This document shows positions 8,422 to 15,686 of a stretch of 64,000 nucleotides of DNA, piece after piece. The notes under the pieces were generated by a model. That model did no database searches. It had not been told where the DNA came from and was given only the letters and a program-made list of their open reading frames with translations. The stretch's first letter is position 1. Every line of letters begins with the position of its first letter. Both the position numbers and the translations under genes were made by a program. Origin of the DNA: Taibaiella koreensis (GTDB lineage Bacteria > Bacteroidota > Bacteroidia > Chitinophagales > Chitinophagaceae). The DNA is taken from the NCBI RefSeq assembly GCF_003545715.1, contig NZ_QVNU01000006.1, positions 1 through 64,000 of the forward strand, given 5' to 3'.

Positions 8422-9711
8422 TTACTGATGGTGAAGAATTACCGGTTTGGTTGCTATTTTATCATCGGCATAGATGCGTACAAAATACTGGCCGGCCGGC
8501 AGTGGCGACAGATCCACATTCATGCGGTATTGGCTTACCATGGCAGATGGGCCTGCCTGCAGCACCAGCTTTCCGGTAACGTCGTAAACCTGGCAGCTCA
8601 CTTCTTTATTGCCTTTACCACCGTCAAACCAAAGCGATGTCCAGCCACTTGAGGGATTGGGATATACTTTTATATCCATTGAGGGCAGATTTGTCTTACC
8701 GATCGCTGTAGGCGGATGCGAAGTATCTACGGGATCGCTGGTTGTCCTGAGCGAATCCAGCCAGGATTTGCCGTCGAGATCCCATTGTTGGCGCTTCTGG
8801 GCAAAGCCTGCGCTATCCAAGTCGTCAGACAACAGGTGGTGTATGGCTGTTACGGCGATATCGCTTTGTACCGGTGTTTTGGCCAGCAGTACCGGATTCA
8901 CAGGATTGGCAGGCATCAGGTAGCTTCCGGGATCCTGGAGCGCTACCAACTGCTTGCGGCTTACATTGTTGCCGCTGCCGATCCACCAGATGTGGCGTTC
9001 GTTATCGGAGTTGCCGCCATGGGAAGTGCCTACACCGCCGTGATCGGTACAGATAAGCACCAGCCAGTCTTCATTGGCATAATTGGGACGGGCATGCAAG
9101 GCTGCCATTACGCGGCCGATGGCTGAGTCCACTTCGTGTATGGCCGCCATATAGATGGGGTTAGACGGGCTGAAACCACTGCCGTGGCCCATATTGTCCA
9201 CCTTAGCAAAATAAACGGTGATCGCATCCAGGTTGGCGTTCTGCAGCTGTGTGATCGCTGCATTGGCTACAGCAGTTACATCATTCTCTGTCCTTACGAT
9301 CTTCTGGTCAAAGCCCTCATTGGTCACCTGGGTGCTCATAGGCGCCCAGTCGACGATTTGAACGGCATACAGGTTGGGCTTCACCTCTTTTGCCCTGTGC
9401 GGGTAATAAGGATATTGACCAAAGTTGCTGCCGGCATAGCTATTATCAGTAACACCATTCTTCTGATGCCATACACCGGTGAACATAGCAGACCAGGAGG
9501 GACCGGATACGGTATAGCCGAGGTGCCAGGAATCGTAAGTGTAAAATCCGGTTGCGATCAGCTCATCAATATTGGGTGTGCTGGCAGCCTGCAGCGCATC
9601 GGAGCGCACACCATCCATACCGATGATCATTACTTTTTTCTTTTGTGAAGCAGAAGCGAACTGTGTGGTCAGGGCAACTACCGCAAGTGTGGCTAAAATC
9701 AGCTTTTTCAT
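8422..9711 (-). CDS. Secreted alkaline-phosphatase-superfamily phosphodiesterase-like enzyme with T9SS signal
   Basis: A 429-residue exported enzyme. Signal peptide 1-22 (MKKLILATLAVVALTTQFAS). Metal-binding motifs of the type I phosphodiesterase/nucleotide pyrophosphatase branch are visible: GMDGVRSD with D33, DNMGHGSG and CTDHGGVGTSHGG. The expected nucleophile position, in register with the TG of MFTGVW, is Ser69 (VSGPSW) where many family members have Thr. A T9SS type A sorting domain begins at IKVYPNPSSG and ends ATKPVILHHQ, so the enzyme should reach the surface. It lies 37 bp after the TonB receptor gene in the same direction, so they are probably cotranscribed. I infer cleavage of an extracellular phospho- or phosphono-ester that feeds the phosphonate pathway; the substrate is unproven. 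Confidence 0.85.
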   Translation of the reverse strand: MKKLILATLAVVALTTQFASASQKKKVMIIGMDGVRSDALQAASTPNIDELIATGFYTYDSWHLGYTVSGPSWSAMFTGVWHQKNGVTDNSYAGSNFGQYPYYPHRAKEVKPNLYAVQIVDWAPMSTQVTNEGFDQKIVRTENDVTAVANAAITQLQNANLDAITVYFAKVDNMGHGSGFSPSNPIYMAAIHEVDSAIGRVMAALHARPNYANEDWLVLICTDHGGVGTSHGGNSDNERHIWWIGSGNNVSRKQLVALQDPGSYLMPANPVNPVLLAKTPVQSDIAVTAIHHLLSDDLDSAGFAQKRQQWDLDGKSWLDSLRTTSDPVDTSHPPTAIGKTNLPSMDIKVYPNPSSGWTSLWFDGGKGNKEVSCQVYDVTGKLVLQAGPSAMVSQYRMNVDLSPLPAGQYFVRIYADDKIATKPVILHHQ

Positions 9712-9748
9712 TGTTATTGATTTAATATGATTTAATTTTTGGTATCGT

Positions 9749-12664
9749 TTATAAATGAAATTTGATGCCGGCATAAAACCGCTGCCTGTAATACTCCGTC
9801 AGCTGCGGCCTGTCGGGCACACCGATGTAAGTACGATAGGGTGTATTCAGTATATTGTTGGCCAGGATATAGCAATCGAAATGATGAGACACAGCAAAAG
9901 AGAACTGGTAGTCGAGGGAATATTGCGCCGCCATAAATATGTCATAGTCTGTATTGTCATGCACTACTTCATGTGTGTTGGGATCAGAAAAGAGATTCAG
10001 CTCGGTGCTGAACGCACCTGTATAATTGAGCGCCACGCAGGTACTTACCCTACCCTTTTCATAAGAGATCGAAGCATTGGCCGTGAGCGGCGTCTGGTCG
10101 GTAAGCGGCTGGCTTTTGCTGCGGCCCGGCACCTGCATGCGGGAATAGGACCAGGAAGCGTTTGCCGAAATTCCAAAACCGTTCCAGAAACCAGGAAGGA
10201 AATCCAGCTTACGATCGACCAGCACTTCGACCCCGGACACATAAGAGCTGCGGGCGTTGGCATAGCCCTTCAGGGTGTAGCCTGCTACCGATTGTGATTC
10301 GTCGATCTGGTTGGTCTTGAAAATATGATCGGTAACGTGCTTATAGTAGACACCAGCCGAGAACATGCCCTTGGTTCCCCAGAAATGCTGGTAGTTCAGA
10401 TCGAAGTTTAAAGAATAGGTTGGCTTCAGGTCGGGATTACCGAACACATAGAGGAACTGGTCCCTGACATACAAAGCGTAGCCCGGCTTGGTTTGCTCAA
10501 AATTTGGCCGGTGAAAGGTGCGGGATATAGCGAAACGGACATTCGACTTCAGGTCGGGCTGGTACAGTACGTTCAACGAAGGCAGCAAAGCAGTATAGGT
10601 GCGGTCAATATGTACCGGCGAGGCATTGACGCCCAGGGGCGCATTCTCATCGGTAACGATAGTATCGGAGGATTGCTGCAGCGAGGTATGCTCCACACGC
10701 AAGCCACCGGTAAGGGTGAGGTTGTAGCTAGGCTTCCACTCAGACATCAGGTAGCCTGCGGCAACATTTTCGGTATAAGCATAAGTAGATCCGAGCCATT
10801 GGTTGAACAGGTTGTTGTTGATATCCATAGGGAAGGCCACAAGATCGGCGCTATGCTGACCAATGAAATTGTTCATCTCGCTTTTTGTCAGTACCGGCTG
10901 AAAGGTACCTTTATAGGGTGACCCCCATTCTCTCAGGTAATTGTTACCGGGATCGAATGCCGTAGTTTGCTGATCGGACAGGTATATTTTGGGCGAGGTG
11001 ACAGGATTGAGGCGGTATTCGTAAAAGCTGATATTCCTTTCTCCTTCCTTTCTCCTGTACTTGAACCCAGCTTTGAATTTAAGCTGGTTGCTTGTCGTAT
11101 AGGTAATATCCATTTTTCCCACCACCGGGTCGCGTTCCTTTGTAACATTCATATCGGCAAACACACTGCTGAGGTAATAATCAGAAGCTGTGAGCGGCCC
11201 GGAGCCATCTATTTGCTGGTACACAGGCTGGATATTGTTGTAGTGATCGCCTCCGGTGCCGTAAGGGTTATCGATATCCAGCATTTTGTAGCCGTAGGCA
11301 TTGGGATCTACACTATTGTTAGGATCGTAGGGACCGCCAAAGAAGTTGGTCTTGATCATATCATTGTATTGCAGCAAAGGGCTTACGTACTCAATAGTAT
11401 AATTACCATTGGGTGCGCCATTGGCGGCCTGCGGTGTCTTCCCAAACTGGAAACGGTTGTAATAAGAAGCAACATGCCCTTCAATCTTCAGTTTCTCGGA
11501 AACATTCCAGGAGGCATTCAGGGCGCCGCCATAAAGCTCATGATCGTAAATACCCCTTGAATTTTGCAGGCGGATTCTCGCCCCTGAGCCATCGGACCAG
11601 TTGTAGCTGGTCCTGTTGCGGTATTCATCCTCGATCATGCGGCCGCCCAGGATCTTGGCATCCAGCTTGAAATTGTCTGTAAACTGGTAGCGGGCCGCCG
11701 CAGTGAGCCCGAAGGTTTGGCGCAGGCCTCTCACGCGATCCAGTTGCAGGCGGGCCAGGCTATGATTGTAATTGGTGCCGTAAGCGACAGAAGGCGCATC
11801 TTTTCCATAGTTCTCACCATTATAAGAACCAGATACGGTATAAGAGAACTTATTGTTATGCGAAACATTACCCCATAAAAAGCTACCGCTGTACAGCGGC
11901 TTATTGCTTAAGGCATCATACCCGCTGCTGATGTCAAGGTTAAACGTTTTTTCGGCAACGGGCTCCTTAGAAATAAAGTCGATCACGCCCCCGATGTTAT
12001 CGCCTTCCATATCGGGGGTAACCGTACGATTAATGACTATATAATCGATAAGGCTTGAAGGAAAAACTTCGAAGTTAAACACCCTCGAGGCATCTTTCTC
12101 ATCGGCAGTAGGCATCCAGTCACCATTCAAAAGGGATGTGGTCCATTCGGCAGGTGTACCACGAAGAGATATCTTGTTATCTCTTACGGTTACTCCAGGC
12201 GCCTGCCGTATTACCAGAGCCGTAGCCTTCGCCGGCGATTTACTGATGAGCTCAGACGAAAGGACGGTAAGGGTCTTGTCGGAAATATGAGTCATATTAA
12301 TAGACTTGGCCTTCCCACCCTGCCGGTAATTGCCAACGATCTTTACCTCATCGATCTGGTGACCGTTTTCTTTCAGCTGTATATCAGCCGTATTGACCGT
12401 TTGATCCTGCAACACCATAACAGGATACTCAAGTGCGTTATAACCTATATAAGTTATTTTGAGCACATGCTTACCGGTATCGACGCCCACCAGCTGAAAG
12501 ATGCCATCGATGTCGGTTGTGGTCCCTTCTTTACCATCAAGACTTACCGATACGCCGGGAAGCACTTCGGCCCCATCTCTGATGATACCTTTGACATTAC
12601 CTTTTTGCGCCATCAGGGTAACCGAACCTCCGATCATTAAGGCTATTGTAAAACCATATTTCAT
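9749..12664 (-). CDS. TonB-dependent outer-membrane receptor (phosphonate locus)
   Basis: A 971-residue receptor. Signal peptide 1-19, carboxypeptidase-like regulatory domain about 22-105 (GNVKGIIRDGAEVLPGVSVSL ... LKITYIGYNALEYPV), and plug domain about 120-235 (ALVIRQAPGVTVRDNKISLRG, then the GGVIDFISKEP strand). A 22-strand-type barrel ends in RQRFYAGIKFHL, with an aromatic/Leu terminus typical of outer-membrane barrels. It lacks an STN signalling domain. The promoter at 12687-12695 is flanked by four GTTTAC sites and is divergent from the XRE-cupin regulator. The phosphodiesterase-like gene follows 37 bp downstream. Import of a phosphonate-bearing molecule released at the surface is the inferred role. 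Confidence 0.93.
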   Translation of the reverse strand: MKYGFTIALMIGGSVTLMAQKGNVKGIIRDGAEVLPGVSVSLDGKEGTTTDIDGIFQLVGVDTGKHVLKITYIGYNALEYPVMVLQDQTVNTADIQLKENGHQIDEVKIVGNYRQGGKAKSINMTHISDKTLTVLSSELISKSPAKATALVIRQAPGVTVRDNKISLRGTPAEWTTSLLNGDWMPTADEKDASRVFNFEVFPSSLIDYIVINRTVTPDMEGDNIGGVIDFISKEPVAEKTFNLDISSGYDALSNKPLYSGSFLWGNVSHNNKFSYTVSGSYNGENYGKDAPSVAYGTNYNHSLARLQLDRVRGLRQTFGLTAAARYQFTDNFKLDAKILGGRMIEDEYRNRTSYNWSDGSGARIRLQNSRGIYDHELYGGALNASWNVSEKLKIEGHVASYYNRFQFGKTPQAANGAPNGNYTIEYVSPLLQYNDMIKTNFFGGPYDPNNSVDPNAYGYKMLDIDNPYGTGGDHYNNIQPVYQQIDGSGPLTASDYYLSSVFADMNVTKERDPVVGKMDITYTTSNQLKFKAGFKYRRKEGERNISFYEYRLNPVTSPKIYLSDQQTTAFDPGNNYLREWGSPYKGTFQPVLTKSEMNNFIGQHSADLVAFPMDINNNLFNQWLGSTYAYTENVAAGYLMSEWKPSYNLTLTGGLRVEHTSLQQSSDTIVTDENAPLGVNASPVHIDRTYTALLPSLNVLYQPDLKSNVRFAISRTFHRPNFEQTKPGYALYVRDQFLYVFGNPDLKPTYSLNFDLNYQHFWGTKGMFSAGVYYKHVTDHIFKTNQIDESQSVAGYTLKGYANARSSYVSGVEVLVDRKLDFLPGFWNGFGISANASWSYSRMQVPGRSKSQPLTDQTPLTANASISYEKGRVSTCVALNYTGAFSTELNLFSDPNTHEVVHDNTDYDIFMAAQYSLDYQFSFAVSHHFDCYILANNILNTPYRTYIGVPDRPQLTEYYRQRFYAGIKFHL

Positions 12665-12686
12665 CGCCTGAAATTTTAATTCCGAG

Positions 12687-12809
12687 GCAAAAGTAGTTTA
12701 CAGAAGTTTACAAATGCTGAACGAATGTTTACCAAATTGTTAAGCCTTACTATTTTTAGTTTACAGATGTGAAACATTGCCGAATAAATGCCGGCAGGTA
12801 ATATCTTTG
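12687..12809. promoter_or_regulatory. Divergent promoter region with four GTTTAC sites
   Basis: The minus-strand -7 box TACTTTTGC (12687-12695) serves the TonB gene and abuts GTTTAC at 12696-12701. More GTTTAC copies start at 12706, 12727 and 12759, all in the same orientation. The steps are 10, 21 and 32 bp, close to one, two and three DNA turns. The plus-strand -7 box TATCTTTG (12802-12809) serves the regulator gene, about 20 bp before its ATG. The layout suggests cooperative binding by an autoregulated HTH protein; that is inference. Confidence 0.7.
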
Positions 12810-12828
12810 TCGTTCATCAACACAAAAC

Positions 12829-13398
12829 ATGGAAGGAGCATTCTTATTGGAAGTAAGCCGGCGCATCAAGGAATACCGCCTGGAGAAAAGGTTAACAGTG
12901 CAGGAGCTGGCCGACCGGTCCGGTGTGAGCAAAGGCCTCATCTCACAAATCGAGAACGGGCGTAGCATACCCTCCCTGCCCGTCCTTTTCGGGATCATAC
13001 AATCGCTAGAAATGGCTGTGAGCAGCTTTTTCGATGGATTGAACCTGCAAACGCCCAACGTGATCGTACAGCGAAAAAAAGAATACGAATCCTTTACGAA
13101 GGAAGATGCCAAAGGCTTTCTGTACAAAAGGATTTTCGTCAAAAACGTATCGGCCTCTACACTGGATTTTGTAATCCTGGAGCTTTCCAAAAATGCGAAA
13201 CGGGAAGAAGTAAGCACCGATGCTTTCGAGTATAAGTATATTATACAAGGCGAATGCGAGTACCTGATCAACGGGGAGCGCTATGTGCTTAAAGAAGGTG
13301 ACTCTCTTTTCTTCGACGGCCGCTTGCCGCACCTGCCAAGGAATACAGGCAGCGATAAATGCATCATGCTCATCGTTTATTTCTTCAACCAGAAGTAA
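12829..13398 (+). CDS. XRE-family HTH regulator with C-terminal cupin sensor
   Basis: A 189-residue regulator. Residues about 8-62 form an XRE/Cro helix-turn-helix (RRIKEYRLEKRLTVQELAD ... SKGLISQIENGRSIPSL). Residues about 115-187 form a cupin_2 domain (FEYKYIIQGECEYLING ... LKEGDSLFFDGRLPHLPRN) likely to bind a small ligand. This PuuR-like architecture usually controls adjacent catabolic genes in response to substrate. Here it sits between the TonB/phosphodiesterase operon and the transporter/hydrolase genes. GTTTAC-type sites occur at promoters on both sides, and one such site (13395-13400) overlaps its own stop codon. It is the best candidate for the local operator-binding protein; the ligand is inferred to be a phosphonate. 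Confidence 0.9.
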   Translation: MEGAFLLEVSRRIKEYRLEKRLTVQELADRSGVSKGLISQIENGRSIPSLPVLFGIIQSLEMAVSSFFDGLNLQTPNVIVQRKKEYESFTKEDAKGFLYKRIFVKNVSASTLDFVILELSKNAKREEVSTDAFEYKYIIQGECEYLINGERYVLKEGDSLFFDGRLPHLPRNTGSDKCIMLIVYFFNQK

Positions 13399-13482
13399 AC
13401 AAATACTAAACAAAATTTTACATTAAGGTAATATTGCGGTATTACTTTTGCGCAAGATTATAAATACTAAACAATAGTTTAA
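13395..13482 (+). promoter_or_regulatory. Promoter of the DUF5690 transporter with TAAAC-type sites
   Basis: GTAAAC at 13395-13400, CTAAAC at 13406-13411 (11-bp step) and TTTTAC at 13416-13421 precede the -7 box TACTTTTGC (13443-13451). A second CTAAAC (13467-13472) pairs with GTTTA at 13477-13481 as a TAAAC-AATA-GTTTA palindrome that touches the start codon at 13482. A bound repressor there would cover the transcription and translation start. Confidence 0.6.
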
Positions 13483-14804
13483 TGTCTTTGCGCAAATATC
13501 TTTCGTTACATTCCCATTCGGTATTCTTCCTGGTGTATGCCACCGTTGCGGCATTCCTTACTTATACCTCTATGTATGCCGTGCGAAAGACCTTCACCGC
13601 CGGGACTTTTGAGGGTCAGCGCTTCCTGGGCGTAGACTACAAAGTATTGCTGGTGACGGCGCAAACGGTAGGTTATACCCTCTCCAAATGGATCGGGATC
13701 AGGATAGTGGCGGAGAATACCGCCCGCCAGCGGCCACGATATATTATAGGCCTGGTATTGATCGCCACGCTTGCCCTGAGCTTGTTTGCCGTGGTACCGG
13801 CGCCATTCAATATCCTTTGCCTTTTTCTCAATGGATTACCTATCGGTATGATCTTTGGCCTGGTATTTAATTACCTTGAAGGCCGGCGGGGTACCGAGAT
13901 ACTGGTTGTCGGACTTACGGTCACCCAGATCTTTTCGTCGGGCTTTGTAAAATCTATCGGACGTTTCCTGATCACCGGCTATGGCATTAGCGAAACACTT
14001 ACCCCCTTCCTTGTGGCGCTGGCCTTTCTGCCCATCCTGCTCCTGTCGGTATGGATGCTGGAGCAACTGCCGCCGCAGTCTGCAGCCGATATTGTGCTGA
14101 AATCGGAACGCACGCCCTTGTCGGTTACCGAACGCAGCGCGCTGATACGCCGCTATTACGTAGGTATCATCATCTTTTTATTCAGCTATGTGCTCATGAC
14201 CGCTTACCGCGATTTCAGGGATAATTTCGCCGCGGAAATATGGCAGGGGCTCGGCTATTCGGGCCACTCGGAACTATTCACACTTACGGAGATACCAGTA
14301 TCGCTGCTGATCCTGGTAATGATGCTCTGGTTCCAGAAGATAAAAGATAACCTGAAAGCCTTTAAGGTATTGCATTACATGAGCATCGGAGGAGCTTTGA
14401 TCATTCTTGCCGCTACCCTGCTTTTCTCTCTGAAGGTCATTGGCCCCATGTTATGGATCTGCAGCACGGGAGCAGGTCTCTATATTGCCTATGTACCGGC
14501 CAATTCGGTATTCTTTGAACGTATGATCGCTGTATTCCGGGAGCGTGGCAATGCCGGCTTCCTGGTGATCATGGCCGATTTCTATGGCTATTTCGGTAGC
14601 CTCTGCATTTTATTTTACAAGAATTTCGGAGAAGCAAAGCTAAGCTATAGCCGTTTCTTCGAGTACGGGTCGCTGGGTGCATCGATCCTCATTATCCTTT
14701 CCCAGGTGGGCTCACTGATATACTTCAACCGTAAGGCGAGAAATAGCCAAAGCCAGGAAAAGGAAAGTATTCTTTCTAAAAAAAGTTTAGTATTAGTAAA
14801 ATAA
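13482..14804 (+). CDS. DUF5690-type major facilitator transporter, probably for an organophosphonate
   Basis: A 440-residue membrane protein with about twelve hydrophobic segments and no signal peptide. The first helix pair is followed by YAVRKTFTAGTF. This recalls the Y-x-x-R-K-x-F motif of the organophosphate:phosphate antiporter (GlpT/UhpT) group and favours a phosphorylated or phosphonylated anion as substrate. That match is my reading, not a database result. It lies 83 bp after the regulator gene and 36 bp before the phosphonatase-like gene. Both downstream genes have their own TACTTTTGC promoter and TAAAC-type sites. The likely job is inner-membrane uptake of the substrate for the FAD oxidoreductase and HAD enzyme. 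Confidence 0.82.
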   Translation: MSLRKYLSLHSHSVFFLVYATVAAFLTYTSMYAVRKTFTAGTFEGQRFLGVDYKVLLVTAQTVGYTLSKWIGIRIVAENTARQRPRYIIGLVLIATLALSLFAVVPAPFNILCLFLNGLPIGMIFGLVFNYLEGRRGTEILVVGLTVTQIFSSGFVKSIGRFLITGYGISETLTPFLVALAFLPILLLSVWMLEQLPPQSAADIVLKSERTPLSVTERSALIRRYYVGIIIFLFSYVLMTAYRDFRDNFAAEIWQGLGYSGHSELFTLTEIPVSLLILVMMLWFQKIKDNLKAFKVLHYMSIGGALIILAATLLFSLKVIGPMLWICSTGAGLYIAYVPANSVFFERMIAVFRERGNAGFLVIMADFYGYFGSLCILFYKNFGEAKLSYSRFFEYGSLGASILIILSQVGSLIYFNRKARNSQSQEKESILSKKSLVLVK

Positions 14805-14817
14805 AGTTTACTTTTGC
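14785..14817 (+). promoter_or_regulatory. Promoter of the HAD hydrolase gene with GTTTA sites
   Basis: GTTTAG at 14785-14790 and GTTTAC at 14806-14811 are 21 bp apart. The second overlaps the -7 box TACTTTTGC (14809-14817), so a bound protein would block the promoter. The region overlaps the 3' end of the transporter gene (stop 14802-14804). Confidence 0.6.
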
Positions 14818-14840
14818 TCATTCTCTCATAATCCATATTT

Positions 14841-15551
14841 ATGCAATCGAACAGCATTCACCTGGCCTTATTCGACATGGCCGGCACTACTGTGCACGAC
14901 GAACAATTTGTAGCGAAAACCTTATGTAAAGCACTGGGCGAACATGGATACGAAGCCGTAACCCTTGATGCCGCCAACGCCGTAATGGGCATAGCCAAAC
15001 CGGTAGCGATAAAGTTGTTGCTGGAGCAGTTTTACCCCGAAGCCGCCGCAGCAGCCGATATCGTCCGTATTCATCAAAGCTTCCTCAACGCGATGATCGA
15101 CTTTTATGAGCATGCGCCGGGGATCAGGGAAATGGAAGGTGCTACGGACACTTTTCTGCGCCTGAAGGAGATGGGCATCAAGGTAGGCCTTGACACCGGT
15201 TTCAGCCGTGACATTACCGACATCATCATCGAGCGGCTGGGCTGGCACAAGCCAGGCATACTCGACGTGAGTGTGGCGAGCGACGAAGTAGCGCAGGGCC
15301 GTCCGCATCCCGACATGGTGTATAAGGCCATGGCTCTTCTGGATATTACCGATGTAAAAAAAGTAGCCAAAATAGGCGATACGCCCGTTGACCTGCAGGA
15401 AGGTAGCAATGCGGCCTGCGGCCTGGTAATAGGCGTGCTGAGCGGCGCCGCCGACAGGAGCACGCTGGAGCAATATCCCCACACACACCTGGCAAGCTCT
15501 ATCAACGAGGTACCGGATATGATCCGTGACTTTACTTTTGCAGAAGCCTGA
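14841..15551 (+). CDS. Phosphonatase-like HAD hydrolase (PhnX-like)
   Basis: A 236-residue HAD-superfamily enzyme of the TIGR03351 phosphonatase-like group. Motif I is LFDMAGTTVHD with nucleophile D12 and the Ala-Gly-Thr of phosphonatases. The cap region has VMGIAKPVAI, in which Met49 and Lys53 fall at the same positions as Met49 and the Schiff-base Lys53 of Bacillus cereus phosphonatase. The His normally at 56 is Ala here. Motif II is GLDTGFSRD and the acidic motif is KIGDTPVDLQEG. The expected reaction is phosphonoacetaldehyde to acetaldehyde plus phosphate, downstream of the FAD oxidoreductase. A strong terminator follows at 15563-15600. Confidence 0.88.
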   Translation: MQSNSIHLALFDMAGTTVHDEQFVAKTLCKALGEHGYEAVTLDAANAVMGIAKPVAIKLLLEQFYPEAAAAADIVRIHQSFLNAMIDFYEHAPGIREMEGATDTFLRLKEMGIKVGLDTGFSRDITDIIIERLGWHKPGILDVSVASDEVAQGRPHPDMVYKAMALLDITDVKKVAKIGDTPVDLQEGSNAACGLVIGVLSGAADRSTLEQYPHTHLASSINEVPDMIRDFTFAEA

Positions 15552-15562
15552 TAAAACATATA

Positions 15563-15600
15563 AAAAAGGGCCGGATCCCATATTGGATCCGGCCCTTTTT
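15563..15600. terminator. Strong, probably bidirectional terminator
   Basis: Long stem AAAAAGGGCCGGATCC / GGATCCGGCCCTTTTT with a short CATATT loop. It follows the HAD gene stop (15551) and faces the convergent NHL-repeat gene ending at 15687. A- and T-runs on both sides allow use in either direction. Confidence 0.9.
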
Positions 15601-15686
15601 ATATTCTTTTCGCCGGGAAAAGCCTTGCCGCTTCGTCAAGCTCCAGGGCCGGCAGTACAGCCCGGAGCCTGGCGAAACAGCGCTGA

